Positions 1-8,929 of a stretch of 33,853 nt of DNA are shown one piece after another. Under the pieces are notes generated by a model, which was not told where the DNA came from, did no database searches, and worked only from the letters and a program-made list of their open reading frames with translations. The stretch spans positions 1 through 33,853 of the forward strand of contig JANQOA010000263.1 of assembly GCA_028279305.1 (NCBI GenBank), in the 5' to 3' direction. The DNA comes from Pseudomonadales bacterium (GTDB lineage: Bacteria; Pseudomonadota; Gammaproteobacteria; Pseudomonadales; Azotimanducaceae). Position numbers and translations under genes: made by a program. The first letter of the stretch is position 1. The number at the start of each line of letters is the position of its first letter.

Positions 1-88
1 TTGTCCGACTTTTTTGCCCGCCGCAGAGAGACCGGCAAATGACCCGAAGCCCGAATCTACACTTACCCAGAGGAATATTGTCAGCCGC

Positions 89-3000
89 ATGACTGGTACC
101 CCCGAACTGCAAACCCTGAGCGGCAGCGCCGCTCTAAGCGTCTTTGGTCTGCGCAAGCTGCAGCGGCAACTGCCCCAGGTGAGTTATGCGCAGTATGTGC
201 ATATTCTGGAGCTGGCGGAGCCGCTGACCTCCGCGGAACTGGATAAAGCCCGGCAACTGCTCAGCTACGGGCCGCAGCAGGAACTGCCGCCGGCCCGGGG
301 GCAGCACGCGGTGACGGTGGTGCCCAGGGCCGGGACCATCTCACCCTGGTCGAGCAAAGCCACCGACATATTTGCGATCTGCGGTTTGCACAAGGTGCGC
401 CGGGTGGAGCGCGGGGTGCGCTGGTTTGCGCAAGGGGAAGCGGCGGAGTTGGACCTGAATCTGCTGCACGACCGGATGACGGAAGAGTGTTTCAGCACAG
501 AGCAGTTCAGCCAGCTGTTTGTGCACGGCCAGCCTGCGGCGCTGACCACGGTGCCGGTGCTGGCGGAAGGGCGGGATGCTTTGACCGCCGCGGACGGGCG
601 GCTGGGGCTGGCGCTGTCGGCGGACGAAATCGATTACCTGATAACCGCTTTCAGCCAGCTGCAGCGTGATCCGTCCGACGTTGAGCTGATGATGTTCGCG
701 CAGGCGAACTCCGAGCACTGCCGGCACAAGATATTTAACGCTCAGTGGCTGGTGGACGGCACGCCCCAGGAGGATTCGCTGTTCAGCATGATCCGCAACA
801 CTCACAAGCAGATTAACGGGCGCGGCATCTTGAGCGCGTACAGTGATAACGCGGCGGTGATTGAGGGGTCCACGCAACAGCGCCTGTGGATGGACCCGCA
901 GTCCCGGGTGTATGGCTACCACGAAGAGCCGGTACACATCCTGATGAAAGTGGAAACCCATAATCATCCCACCGCCATTGCGCCGTTTCCGGGGGCGGCC
1001 ACCGGCTCCGGCGGCGAAATCCGCGATGAAGGGGCGGTGGGCCGGGGTTCCAAACCCAAAGCGGGATTAACCGGGTTCACCACTTCCCATCTGCAGATAC
1101 CGGGCCTGCCGCAACCCTGGGAACTGGATACCGGCAAACCTGAGCATACCGCATCCGCCCTGGAGATTATGCTGGAAGGGCCCATCGGCGGCGCCAGCTT
1201 CAACAACGAATACGGCCGCCCCGCCATCAATGGCTATTTCCGCACATTTGAGCTGCAACACCACGGCCAGATCCGCGGCTACCACAAACCGGTGATGATT
1301 GCCGGCGGCCTCGGCACGGTGCGCGAGGAGCATGTGCATCATCAGGAGTTTGTCCCCGGCACGGTGCTGGTGGTGCTGGGCGGCCCGGCCATGCTCATCG
1401 GCCTGGGCGGCGGCGCTGCGTCCAGCATGGCCTCCGGCGCCAGCCATTCGGACCTGGATTTTGCCTCCGTGCAGCGGGGCAATCCGGAAATGGAACGCCG
1501 TTGTCAGGAAGTGATCGACGCCTGCTGTGCCCTCGGGCAGCAGAATCCGATTCAACTCATTCACGATGTTGGTGCCGGCGGCTTGTCCAACGCGCTGCCG
1601 GAACTGGTTAACGATGCCGGCGCCGGCGGGCAGTTTGAGTTGCGCAGCATTCCCAGCGCCGACAGCGGCATGTCGCCGCTGGAACTCTGGTGCAACGAAG
1701 CCCAGGAACGTTACGTGCTGGGGATAGCTGAAGACGCGCTGGCACTGTTTGAAGATTTGTGCGCCAGGGAGCGCTGCCCGTTCGCGGTGGTTGGCCGCGC
1801 CGGCCGCGAAGCCCAGTTAACGGTGGCGGATGCACACTTCGGCAACCTGCCGGTTGACATGCCGTTGGCAGTTTTGTTGGGCAAACCGCCGAAGATGCAG
1901 CGCAGCTTCCAGCGCCGGCGTTTACCCAGCACACCGCTGTCCCTGGGCCATCTTGACCTCAGCGAAAGTATCCAGCGGGTGCTGCAGTTTCCGGCGGTGG
2001 CCAGCAAACAGTTTCTGATTACCATAGGCGACCGTTCCATCACCGGCATGGTGGCCTGCCAGCCGATGATCGGCCCGTGGCAGGTGCCGGTGGCGGATGC
2101 CGCGGTCACGGTCCGCGGCTACAACACCTACAGCGGCGAAGCATTTGCCATGGGAGAGCGCAGTCCGCTGGCGGTGGTTAATCCCGCGGCGGCGGCACGC
2201 ATGGCGGTGGCGGAGGCGCTCACCAATCTGCTCAGCGCGGATGTGGAGGACCTCAACCGGGTGGTATTGTCCGCTAACTGGATGGCCGCGGCCGGCGCCA
2301 ACGAGGAAGAGCAGAGCCTGTATGACGCGGTGGCGGCGGTGGGCCGCGAGCTGTGCCCGGCGCTGGGGATTGCCATTCCGGTGGGTAAAGATTCCCTGTC
2401 CATGCAGACCCGCTGGCGGAACGGTGCGGATGCAGCCGCTGAAACCACGGTAAAATCGCCGGTGACACTTATTGTCAGTGCGTTTGCGCCGGTGTCGGAT
2501 GTGCGCCGCACCTTGACCCCCCAGCTCAGCCTGCGCCCGGACAGCAGCCTGGTGTTGCTGCACTTCGGCGGACAGCGCCTGGGCGGCAGCAGTCTGGCGC
2601 AGACCGACAAACAGTTGGGCGACGATACCCCTGATGTGGATAACCCCGCGCAGTTCCGCGCGTTGCTGGATTATCTGTTGCAGCAGCAGCGGCAGGGCCG
2701 CTTGCTGGCCATGCACGACCGCTCCGACGGCGGGCTGCTGGTGACTTTGCTGGAAATGGCGTTTGCCGCCCGCTGCGGCCTGGACATCAGGGTGCCGGAC
2801 GGCAGCGATGTATTGGCCTGGTTGTTTAACGAAGAGCTGGGCGTGGTCGTGCAGGTGGCTGACGACCAGCTTGCGGAATTTACCGCGGCAGCACACTGTC
2901 AGGCGCATACCGTGGCCGTGGCCAGGGAAGATGAAGAGATCATTATTCATCAGGAGCAGGCGCAACTGTACACTGCCGGCCGCGCCGGCCTGCAGGCGCT

Positions 3001-3937
3001 GTGGGCGCGCACCAGCCATCAGTTGCAGCGCCTGCGCGACAATGAACAGTGTGCTGACGAAGAGCATGCCGCCATTGCCGCCAGCCGCCGGGACGACCCG
3101 GGATTGTCCGCGCACCTCAGTTTTGCCGTCAGTGAAGATATCAGTGCGCCGTTTGTCGCCACCGGCGTGCGGCCGCGTCTGGCGGTGTTGCGGGAACAGG
3201 GTGTCAACGGCCAGCTTGAAATGGCGGCGGCGTTTGACCGTGCCGGCTTTCAATGTATCGATGTGCACATGAGCGACCTGATCAACGGCACGCAGACCCT
3301 GGCTGAGTTTCAGGCGCTGGTGGCTGTAGGCGGCTTTTCCTACGGTGATGTGCTGGGCGGCGGCGGCGGCTGGGCAAAGAGCGTGTTGTTTAACGAAAGC
3401 CTGCGCCGCCAGTTCAGCGACCTGTTCCGCGACGCGCTGGTACTGGGGGTGTGCAACGGCTGCCAGATGCTGGCGCAGATGGCGGAGTTGATCCCCGATG
3501 CCGGGCATTGGCCGGTGTTTGTGCGCAACCGTTCGGAACAGTTTGAGGGCCGCACCGTGTTAATCCGCGTAAACGACACGCCATCTCCATGGCTGCAGGG
3601 TATGCAGGGCAGTGTGCTGCCGGTGGCAGTGGCCCACGGTGAAGGCCGCGCGGAATTCCGCGGCGGCAGCAGCCTGGAGGGGTTAAGCAGCGCGGCGCAG
3701 TTGGCCCTGCAGTACGTGGATAGTAACTACCAGGTCACCGAAAGTTACCCGGCTAATCCCAACGGGGCGGCACAGGGGTTGGCGGGCGTGACGGCGGCGC
3801 AGGGCAGGGTGCTGGCCATGATGCCGCATCCGGAGCGGGTGTTCCGCAGTTGCCAGAACGTCTGGCAGGCACCGGACTGGGATGAAGACGGGCCGTGGAT
3901 GCGCCTGTTCCGCAACGCCCGGACGGCCCTGGGCTGA
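89..3937 (+). CDS. purL: Phosphoribosylformylglycinamidine synthase (FGAM synthetase), large single-chain form
   Basis: PurL makes FGAM from FGAR, glutamine and ATP, the fourth step of cytosolic de novo purine synthesis. The product is 1282 aa, close to the 1295 aa of the E. coli enzyme, with the usual order: small N-terminal PurS-like domain, linker, FGAM synthetase core and C-terminal class-I glutaminase. Visible motifs are SEHCRHK at 208-214, a glycine-rich ATP-site segment ([13 protein letters not shown]), glutaminase Cys1122 in GVCNGCQ, and His1247/Glu1249 in PHPERVF. All three triad residues sit 13 positions before their E. coli counterparts. The open frame extends upstream to a TTG at 14, but homology begins near the ATG at 89, which has AGAGGA (69-74) rather far upstream. 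It stands alone and converges with the Nudix gene. Confidence 0.97.
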   Translation: MTGTPELQTLSGSAALSVFGLRKLQRQLPQVSYAQYVHILELAEPLTSAELDKARQLLSYGPQQELPPARGQHAVTVVPRAGTISPWSSKATDIFAICGLHKVRRVERGVRWFAQGEAAELDLNLLHDRMTEECFSTEQFSQLFVHGQPAALTTVPVLAEGRDALTAADGRLGLALSADEIDYLITAFSQLQRDPSDVELMMFAQANSEHCRHKIFNAQWLVDGTPQEDSLFSMIRNTHKQINGRGILSAYSDNAAVIEGSTQQRLWMDPQSRVYGYHEEPVHILMKVETHNHPTAIAPFPGAATGSGGEIRDEGAVGRGSKPKAGLTGFTTSHLQIPGLPQPWELDTGKPEHTASALEIMLEGPIGGASFNNEYGRPAINGYFRTFELQHHGQIRGYHKPVMIAGGLGTVREEHVHHQEFVPGTVLVVLGGPAMLIGLGGGAASSMASGASHSDLDFASVQRGNPEMERRCQEVIDACCALGQQNPIQLIHDVGAGGLSNALPELVNDAGAGGQFELRSIPSADSGMSPLELWCNEAQERYVLGIAEDALALFEDLCARERCPFAVVGRAGREAQLTVADAHFGNLPVDMPLAVLLGKPPKMQRSFQRRRLPSTPLSLGHLDLSESIQRVLQFPAVASKQFLITIGDRSITGMVACQPMIGPWQVPVADAAVTVRGYNTYSGEAFAMGERSPLAVVNPAAAARMAVAEALTNLLSADVEDLNRVVLSANWMAAAGANEEEQSLYDAVAAVGRELCPALGIAIPVGKDSLSMQTRWRNGADAAAETTVKSPVTLIVSAFAPVSDVRRTLTPQLSLRPDSSLVLLHFGGQRLGGSSLAQTDKQLGDDTPDVDNPAQFRALLDYLLQQQRQGRLLAMHDRSDGGLLVTLLEMAFAARCGLDIRVPDGSDVLAWLFNEELGVVVQVADDQLAEFTAAAHCQAHTVAVAREDEEIIIHQEQAQLYTAGRAGLQALWARTSHQLQRLRDNEQCADEEHAAIAASRRDDPGLSAHLSFAVSEDISAPFVATGVRPRLAVLREQGVNGQLEMAAAFDRAGFQCIDVHMSDLINGTQTLAEFQALVAVGGFSYGDVLGGGGGWAKSVLFNESLRRQFSDLFRDALVLGVCNGCQMLAQMAELIPDAGHWPVFVRNRSEQFEGRTVLIRVNDTPSPWLQGMQGSVLPVAVAHGEGRAEFRGGSSLEGLSSAAQLALQYVDSNYQVTESYPANPNGAAQGLAGVTAAQGRVLAMMPHPERVFRSCQNVWQAPDWDEDGPWMRLFRNARTALG

Positions 3938-3974
3938 GGCTGGCTGCGCGGACGGCTGCAGGGGTTTGCGCGGG

Positions 3975-4526
3975 TTACTTCAAGGGGCCACGGCGCTGGA
4001 CGTGAATTTCCCTGGAGCGTACCGGAAACTGCCGGCTTTCGCGGTCGGCAAAATAGAACTGCAGCGATTGAGTGATGACGGGAAAAGCCAGTTCGTCCCA
4101 GGGGATTTCATGTTCGTGGAACAGGCGTACGTCCAGGCTTTCCGCCCCGCAGCTGAATTCCGGGTCGGTCAGTTCAGCGCGGAAAAACATATAAGCCTGG
4201 GAGATATGCGGCAGGCTGAACACGGTATATAGCTCCAATCCCTGTACCCGGGCGTTGGCTTCTTCCATGGTCTCCCGGGCGGCGCCGTCAGCAATGGTTT
4301 CCCCGTTTTCCAGGTAGCCGGCCGGCAGCGTCCAGTAGCCTTTGCGCGGTGCAATGCCGCGCAGGCACAACAGCACCCGGTCCTGCCAGACCGGCAGGCA
4401 GCCGGTGACAATGCGCGGGTTCTGATAGTGAACGGCCTCACAATCGGTGCACACATAACGTTCGCGGTTATCGTCCGGCGGAACCCGCCAGGTGACGGGC
4501 GCGGCGCATTGGCTGCAGTATTTCAT
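3975..4526 (-). CDS. Nudix hydrolase with N-terminal zinc ribbon
   Basis: This 183-aa protein has a zinc ribbon (Cys4-x2-Cys7 and Cys26-x2-Cys29) followed by a Nudix domain. The Nudix box spans 70-92, with Gly70, Glu76, Arg84-Glu85 and Glu88-Glu89. The usual glycine near the end of the box is Asn91. Nudix enzymes hydrolyse nucleoside diphosphates linked to another group and need Mg2+ on the box glutamates; the real substrate cannot be read here. A ribbon plus Nudix arrangement occurs in NADH pyrophosphatase NudC, but this protein is shorter and lacks the N-terminal NudC region. I chose the ATG at 4526 because the ribbon starts right after it; the frame is open further upstream without homology. 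The gene lies just downstream of the DUF3135 gene on the same strand, probably cotranscribed, and converges with purL. Confidence 0.88.
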   Translation of the reverse strand: MKYCSQCAAPVTWRVPPDDNRERYVCTDCEAVHYQNPRIVTGCLPVWQDRVLLCLRGIAPRKGYWTLPAGYLENGETIADGAARETMEEANARVQGLELYTVFSLPHISQAYMFFRAELTDPEFSCGAESLDVRLFHEHEIPWDELAFPVITQSLQFYFADRESRQFPVRSREIHVQRRGPLK

Positions 4527-4560
4527 AGTGCCGCCAGTATACCCGAAGGCGGCGGGTCTC

Positions 4561-4995
4561 TCAGGAGCTCGGCGGATCCTCCGGCGCGCCTGGAAACTGC
4601 AGCACATTCCCCGCTTTGTCGCTGCTTTTGCCGGTTGGCAACTCGTCTTGAGTCCCGGCCGGTGCATCCTGCTGCGGCGGAGCCGGGCGCTGGGCCGGCT
4701 CCTGCGGGTCGCGGTGCTCGTCGCTGTGGAACGGGGTGACCATGGAACGGTGCAGTTCCGCGAGCGACTGACACATCATTTCGGAAATCTTAATGGTCGC
4801 CTGCAGCGGTGAACGGGAGCGTTTGCGCTCCATGTCCACGCGGAATTGCAGGCCGGCCAGGCGCTTGCGCTTCTGTTCGTCCGGCGCGTTGTCAATGATG
4901 TCCCCAGTGAGCTTCAGGCGCAGTTTCTCCAATCTTTGCGGATCGTTTCGCGCCAGGTCTACCAGTACATCAAACGCTGGTAGCTTGTGTTTCAT
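4561..4995 (-). CDS. DUF3135 family protein of unknown function
   Basis: This is a 144-aa soluble protein. Residues 1 to about 86 match my memory of DUF3135, a small proteobacterial family: a start resembling LPxFDVLVDLAxxDP, then a basic stretch ending in GLQFRVDMERKRS, then a helix with KISEMM. The remaining ~58 residues are rich in Pro, Gln, Asp and Glu and look disordered. There is no signal peptide, membrane helix or catalytic motif. The ATG at 4995 begins the conserved part; the minus-strand sequence upstream carries AAGAAGTAAG as a weak ribosome binding site, and the longer open frame (to 5064) looks unrelated. It is followed 35 nt later by the Nudix gene and is divergent from the gamma-carbonic-anhydrase gene. 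No function can be assigned. Confidence 0.82.
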   Translation of the reverse strand: MKHKLPAFDVLVDLARNDPQRLEKLRLKLTGDIIDNAPDEQKRKRLAGLQFRVDMERKRSRSPLQATIKISEMMCQSLAELHRSMVTPFHSDEHRDPQEPAQRPAPPQQDAPAGTQDELPTGKSSDKAGNVLQFPGAPEDPPSS

Positions 4996-5076
4996 GTGAC
5001 TTACTTCTTGTAGCCGAATGCTGCGGGCACTATGCATGATGGCCGGGCGGCGGCATATGCGCACCCTGTAATGAGT

Positions 5077-5107
5077 TTGTGAACAAGGCGGCGCGCCGGG
5101 TTATGAT
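5077..5107 (+). promoter_or_regulatory. Possible sigma70-type promoter for the gamma-CA gene
   Basis: TTGTGA (5077-5082) and TATGAT (5102-5107) resemble -35 and -10 hexamers, with a 19-nt spacer that is longer than the preferred 17. They lie in the divergent gap about 35 nt before the TTG start. Sequence resemblance only. Confidence 0.35.
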
Positions 5108-5143
5108 GTAAACAAGATGTAACTGCTTATCTGGAGGGGAGAA

Positions 5144-5677
5144 TTGCTCTATCAACTGGGTGAACACAGGGTACGGGCGGAAGGCGGCTACTGGGTCGCT
5201 GACAGCGCCACGGTGGTGGGCAAAGTGCTGCTGAAGGAGGGTGCCAGTGTCTGGTTCAACGCGGTATTACGCGGCGACAACGAACTCATTACCGTGGGTG
5301 AAGGCGCCAATGTGCAGGACGGCGCCATTCTGCACACGGATCCAGGTTTTCCCCTGAATATCGGCGCCCATGCCACCATCGGCCACAAGGTGATGCTGCA
5401 CGGCTGTGAAATTGGCGAAGGCACCCTGATCGGCATTAACGCCGTGGTGCTGAACGGCGCGAAAATCGGCAAAAATTGCCTGGTGGGGGCCAACGCGTTG
5501 ATCACCGAAGGCAAAGAAATCCCCGACAACTCGATGGTATTGGGCTCACCCGGTAAGGTTGTCAGAACATTAAGTGACGAGCAGGCCCGTGGTTTGCGGG
5601 TCGGGGCAGCCCACTATGTGGAGAACGCCCGCCGTTTCCGCGAGCAGATGCAGCCGCAAACCGAGGCTGACGGTTAA
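5144..5677 (+). CDS. Gamma-carbonic-anhydrase-like hexapeptide-repeat protein (YrdA/PaaY type)
   Basis: This 177-aa protein folds as a left-handed beta helix of hexapeptide repeats, visible as recurring [VI]GxGxx steps from about residue 20 to 130, followed by a C-terminal helix. The three histidines expected to bind metal between subunits are present: His64 (in AILHTDP), His81 (in IGHKVM) and His86 (in MLHGC). Family members are trimeric and metal-binding; some have carbonic anhydrase activity and many have no proven role, so activity here is not assured. The start is a TTG at 5144, supported by a strong ribosome binding site GGAGGGGA (5133-5140) and by the family N-terminus right after it. 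purT follows 34 nt later on the same strand and may be cotranscribed. Confidence 0.92.
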   Translation: MLYQLGEHRVRAEGGYWVADSATVVGKVLLKEGASVWFNAVLRGDNELITVGEGANVQDGAILHTDPGFPLNIGAHATIGHKVMLHGCEIGEGTLIGINAVVLNGAKIGKNCLVGANALITEGKEIPDNSMVLGSPGKVVRTLSDEQARGLRVGAAHYVENARRFREQMQPQTEADG

Positions 5678-5711
5678 GCCGGCAACCGGCCGGCTGAGGG
5701 GAATGAGTAAC

Positions 5712-6908
5712 ATGTCAAAGAACACGATAGATGCAATCGGCACGCCGCTGTCCGCCAGCGCCACCCGGGTGATGATGCTGGGCAGCGGGGAACTGGGCAA
5801 AGAGGTGGTGATAGAACTGCAGCGCCTGGGCGTGGAAGTGATTGCGGTAGACCGTTACGCCAACGCGCCGGCCATGCAGGTTGCCCACCGCGCCCATGTG
5901 GTGGACATGCTGGATGCGGCCGCGCTGCGTGCCGTCATCGAAGCTGAGCAGCCGCACCTGGTGGTGCCGGAAATTGAAGCCATTGCCACCCCCGCGCTGG
6001 TGGAGATGGAGCAGGAAGGGTGGCGGGTTATCCCCACTGCCGGCGCCGCGCGGCTCACCATGGACCGTGAAGGCATCCGCCGGCTGGCGGCGGAAGAGCT
6101 GCAGATTGCCACCTCGCCTTTTCTGTTTGCGGATTCGCAGCAGGCCTACCGTCAGGCGGTGGCTGAAATAGGCCTGCCTTGTGTCGTTAAACCGGTGATG
6201 TCCAGTTCCGGCAAAGGCCAGTCGCTGGTGCGCACGGCGGAGGATGTGGACGGCGCCTGGGCGTACGCCCGCAGCGGCGCCCGCGGCGACGCCCAGAAAG
6301 TGATTGTTGAAGGTTTTGTCGATTTTGATTACGAAATAACGCTGTTGACGATACAGCACGTTGATGGCGTTTCTTTTTGCGACCCTATCGGACACCGTCA
6401 GGAAGGCGGTGATTATCAGGAGAGCTGGCAGCCGCAACCCATGTCAGCGGAGGCCCTGGCTGAATGTCAGCAGATTGCCGCCAAGGTCACGGATGCCCTG
6501 GGTGGTCACGGCTTGTTTGGTGTGGAGTTTTTTATCAAGGGTGATGCCGTCTACTTCAGTGAGGTGAGCCCGCGCCCTCACGATACCGGCATGGTGACGC
6601 TGATCAGCCAGGATCTCAGTGAGTTTGCGCTGCACGCCAGAGCCATTCTGGGCCTGCCGGTGCCGAATATCCGCACCCGCGGCGCCGCTGCTTCAGCGGT
6701 CATAATGGTGGAAGGAGAGTCCGCTGAGGTGAGTTTTTCGAACTTAAGCGCGGCATTGAGCGAGCCCGATACCCAGCTGCGGCTGTTCGGTAAACCGGAA
6801 GTGGCCGGCGAACGGCGCATGGGTGTGGTGCTGGCCCTGGCTGACGATATCGACGCCGCCAGGGCCAGGGCGGCGGAGGCGGCGGCAAGGGTTGAAGTCA
6901 CGCTGTGA
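5712..6908 (+). CDS. purT: Formate-dependent phosphoribosylglycinamide formyltransferase (GAR transformylase 2)
   Basis: PurT uses ATP and formate to formylate GAR to FGAR, the step just before PurL, as an alternative to the folate-dependent PurN. The 398-aa product matches E. coli PurT (392 aa) along its whole length. It has an N-terminal pre-ATP-grasp domain with GSGELGKE (24-31), then the ATP-grasp core with [11 protein letters not shown] and the metal-binding [11 protein letters not shown], and a C-terminal strand domain. Two in-frame ATGs compete: 5703 sits directly on the GAGGGGA sequence (5696-5702), whereas 5712 has that sequence at normal distance, so I prefer 5712. The last 17 bp carry the -35 hexamer of the next promoter (see leuA). 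Having this enzyme implies formate as a one-carbon source for purines. Confidence 0.96.
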   Translation: MSKNTIDAIGTPLSASATRVMMLGSGELGKEVVIELQRLGVEVIAVDRYANAPAMQVAHRAHVVDMLDAAALRAVIEAEQPHLVVPEIEAIATPALVEMEQEGWRVIPTAGAARLTMDREGIRRLAAEELQIATSPFLFADSQQAYRQAVAEIGLPCVVKPVMSSSGKGQSLVRTAEDVDGAWAYARSGARGDAQKVIVEGFVDFDYEITLLTIQHVDGVSFCDPIGHRQEGGDYQESWQPQPMSAEALAECQQIAAKVTDALGGHGLFGVEFFIKGDAVYFSEVSPRPHDTGMVTLISQDLSEFALHARAILGLPVPNIRTRGAAASAVIMVEGESAEVSFSNLSAALSEPDTQLRLFGKPEVAGERRMGVVLALADDIDAARARAAEAAARVEVTL

Positions 6909-6920
6909 CGGGACTATAGT
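6892..6920 (+). promoter_or_regulatory. Probable sigma70 promoter of leuA and its leader
   Basis: TTGAAG (6892-6897) and TATAGT (6915-6920) are separated by exactly 17 nt; they match 4/6 and 5/6 of the consensus hexamers. The -35 lies inside the 3' end of purT. Expected transcription start is near 6926-6928, giving a leuA 5' region of about 240 nt. Confidence 0.6.
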
Positions 6921-6929
6921 GCCGCCACC

Positions 6930-7031
6930 ATGAAAAAGCCTGTTTTTCATCATATCCTTCTGACCGCTGCCCACGCCGCGCGTGCGCTGGCGGCTGCGCT
7001 GCTACTGCCGGGTTGCCGGCAACTTATCTGA
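6930..7031 (+). CDS. Candidate leucine-rich leader peptide of leuA
   Basis: This is a 33-codon open frame (ATG 6930, TGA 7029-7031) in the 256-bp gap before leuA. The peptide holds seven leucines, three consecutive at codons 24-26 (CTG CTA CTG), including a CTA that seems rare in this window. Leucine biosynthesis operons in enterics are controlled by attenuation through such a leader, which is the analogy here. It lies only a few bases after the predicted transcription start, so it would be read from a nearly leaderless message; no Shine-Dalgarno sequence is seen. Downstream hairpins exist (7073-7096 and 7089-7099, mutually exclusive), but none is followed by a T run, so a classical attenuator terminator is not evident. 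The call is an inference from position and composition only. Confidence 0.4.
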   Translation: MKKPVFHHILLTAAHAARALAAALLLPGCRQLI

Positions 7032-7072
7032 ACCCAAGGGTCCCGCACCCACCCAGAAAATCCAAGCAACAT

Positions 7073-7099
7073 CCAAGACTCTGCGAGTCGGCTTGGCCG
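7073..7099 (+). promoter_or_regulatory. Overlapping alternative hairpins in the leuA 5' region
   Basis: CCAAG-ACTC (7073-7081) pairs with GAGT (7085-7088) and CTTGG (7092-7096) across a TGC loop and a CGG bulge. A second stem, CGGC-TTG-GCCG (7089-7099), uses some of the same bases, so the two exclude each other. Such pairs are typical of attenuators, but there is no T run after either, so a regulatory role is tentative. Confidence 0.3.
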
Positions 7100-7164
7100 T
7101 CAGGTAATTTCTGCCGCGACAGCCGGGGTGATCCGCAAAAGCATGACAGCAAAAGGAAAGTGTG

Positions 7165-8856
7165 ATGAGTCAGCAGCACAACTCGGGACGCGCCCCAGGC
7201 GCCATGCCCTTCCACAAGTACAAAGCCTTTGAGCCAATCCGCTTAGCCGATCGCGAATGGCCCAACCGGGTGCTGGACAAGGCGCCACGATGGTGCAGTG
7301 TCGACCTGCGGGACGGCAATCAGGCCCTGATTGATCCGATGAATGTCGATGAAAAGCTGCGCATGTGGGACCTGCTGCTGGAGATCGGCTTTGCCGAAAT
7401 TGAAGTGGGTTTTCCCGCTGCCTCACAGCCTGACTTTGACTTCATCCGCCGCATCATTGACGAGGACCGTATTCCTGACGGAGTCAGCATCCAGGTACTG
7501 TGCCAGGCCAGGGAGGAGTTGATCGAGCGCTCGGTGGAAGCACTGCAGGGGGCCCCCAGCGTCATTTTCCATCTCTACAACTCCACCTCAGAGCTGCAGC
7601 GGCGGGTAGTGTTCGGCATGGACCGGCAGGGGATAGTCGACCTCGCCGTGCAGGGGACCGAACTCGTCCGTGAAGGTCTCGCCAACTTCGATTCCGACGT
7701 CACCTTCGAGTATTCGCCTGAAAGTTTCACCGGCACGGAACTGGATTTTGCCGCCCAGATCTGCACCGCGGTGGCGGATACCTGGGGCGCCACCCCGGAC
7801 AAACCGATGATTATAAATCTGCCGTCCACGGTGGAAATGGCCACGCCCAATATCTATGCCGACCAGATAGAGTGGTTCTGCCGCCACTTCGAGCGCCGCG
7901 ACAGTGCGGTAATCAGCCTGCACACACACAACGACCGCGGCACCGGGGTGGCTGCCACGGAGCTGGGATTGATGGCCGGGGCTGACCGGGTGGAAGGCAC
8001 GCTGTTCGGCAACGGTGAGCGTACCGGTAACTGCGACATTGTCACCGTAGCCATGAATCTCTTCAGCCAGGGTGTGGATCCGACCCTGGATTTCCGCGCC
8101 ATGCCGCGCATCCGTGAAACCGTGCAGCAGGTTAACAAGCTGGCCATCCCCGAACGGCATCCCTACGCCGGGGAGCTGGTGTTCACGGCATTTTCAGGCT
8201 CCCACCAGGATGCCATCCGCAAAGGCATGGCGGCGGTTAAATTCGACGAATGGGAAGTACCGTATCTGCCCATCGACCCGGCGGACGTGGGCAGCTCGTA
8301 TAAAGAAACCGTGCGCGTGAACAGTCAATCCGGCAAAGGCGGGGTGGGATTCCTGCTGGAAGAGCACTACGGGGTCAGCCTGCCGCGGGAAATTCTGGTG
8401 GAGTTCAGCAGCGAAGTGCAGCAAATGTCCGAACGCCTGGACCGTGAGATCAAAACTGATGAAATTTTCGACACGCTGATCGCCACCTATTCGGAAACCC
8501 GGGGTCCGTACCGGCTGGTGGACTACGACTTGCTCAGCGGCAAATCCAACGATCAGCGCTGTGTGGCCAAGGTGGAAGTGTCCGATAATCAGGTGACGGT
8601 GGATGGTGAAGGTTCAGGGCCCATTGAGGCGTTTGTCAACGCGCTGGTGGAAACCCTCAACGAGCCGTTGTCGATAGCAGACTACCATGAGCATGCGCTG
8701 GGTACCGGTTCGGATGCCAAAGCCATCTGCATTCTGGCCATCGACAACGAAGACGGCAGCCGCTGTTTTGGTATCGGCGTCAGCCGCAACACCATTACCG
8801 CCAGTCTGCACGCCATCATTTCCGCCATGAACCGGCGCTGGGCACTGAGTGGCTGA
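7165..8856 (+). CDS. leuA: 2-isopropylmalate synthase, long (class 2) form
   Basis: LeuA condenses acetyl-CoA with 2-oxoisovalerate to 2-isopropylmalate, the first committed step of leucine synthesis, and is normally feedback-inhibited by leucine. The 563-aa product is the long form seen in Pseudomonas and actinobacteria. It has a TIM-barrel catalytic domain with DLRDGNQ (47-53), metal ligands in HTHND (253-257) and GNGERTGNCD, a linker region, and a C-terminal LeuA dimer/regulatory domain from about residue 430. The ATG at 7165 has AAAGGAAAG (7152-7160) at good spacing; a GTG immediately before it (7162) would add one residue. It is transcribed alone from its own promoter and converges with corB, their stop codons lying in a repeat array. 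leuB, leuC and leuD are not in the window. Confidence 0.96.
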   Translation: MSQQHNSGRAPGAMPFHKYKAFEPIRLADREWPNRVLDKAPRWCSVDLRDGNQALIDPMNVDEKLRMWDLLLEIGFAEIEVGFPAASQPDFDFIRRIIDEDRIPDGVSIQVLCQAREELIERSVEALQGAPSVIFHLYNSTSELQRRVVFGMDRQGIVDLAVQGTELVREGLANFDSDVTFEYSPESFTGTELDFAAQICTAVADTWGATPDKPMIINLPSTVEMATPNIYADQIEWFCRHFERRDSAVISLHTHNDRGTGVAATELGLMAGADRVEGTLFGNGERTGNCDIVTVAMNLFSQGVDPTLDFRAMPRIRETVQQVNKLAIPERHPYAGELVFTAFSGSHQDAIRKGMAAVKFDEWEVPYLPIDPADVGSSYKETVRVNSQSGKGGVGFLLEEHYGVSLPREILVEFSSEVQQMSERLDREIKTDEIFDTLIATYSETRGPYRLVDYDLLSGKSNDQRCVAKVEVSDNQVTVDGEGSGPIEAFVNALVETLNEPLSIADYHEHALGTGSDAKAICILAIDNEDGSRCFGIGVSRNTITASLHAIISAMNRRWALSG

Positions 8857-8929
8857 ATACTCAACCGCTGGTTAGTCAGCACCTGAGTATTCAGCCGCTG
8901 AGTAATCAGCGCCCGGGCATTCGGCTCAG
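8853..8929. repeat. Degenerate 30-bp tandem repeats with an 11-bp inverted repeat
   Basis: Two 30-bp units, 8853-8882 and 8883-8912, agree at 23 of 30 positions, and a weaker partial third copy follows to about 8929. CTGAATACTCA (8853-8863) and TGAGTATTCAG (8884-8894) are also perfect inverted repeats, able to form a stem with a 20-nt loop on either strand. The array fills the convergent leuA/corB gap and includes the stop codons of both genes. There is no T run, so it is not a classical terminator, although bidirectional termination or 3'-end protection is possible. Confidence 0.7.

Noticed and set aside
1922..3508. 528-codon open frame antisense to purL
   Set aside because: It lies wholly opposite a strongly conserved enzyme, and its translation is rich in His, Gln and Arg repeats as expected for an antisense frame in GC-rich coding DNA. 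No domain is recognisable.
6921..6932. Sequence GCCGCCACCATG, identical to the eukaryotic Kozak start context, before the leuA leader frame
   Set aside because: Everything around it is bacterial, and the Kozak context has no role in bacterial initiation; coincidence in GC-rich sequence.
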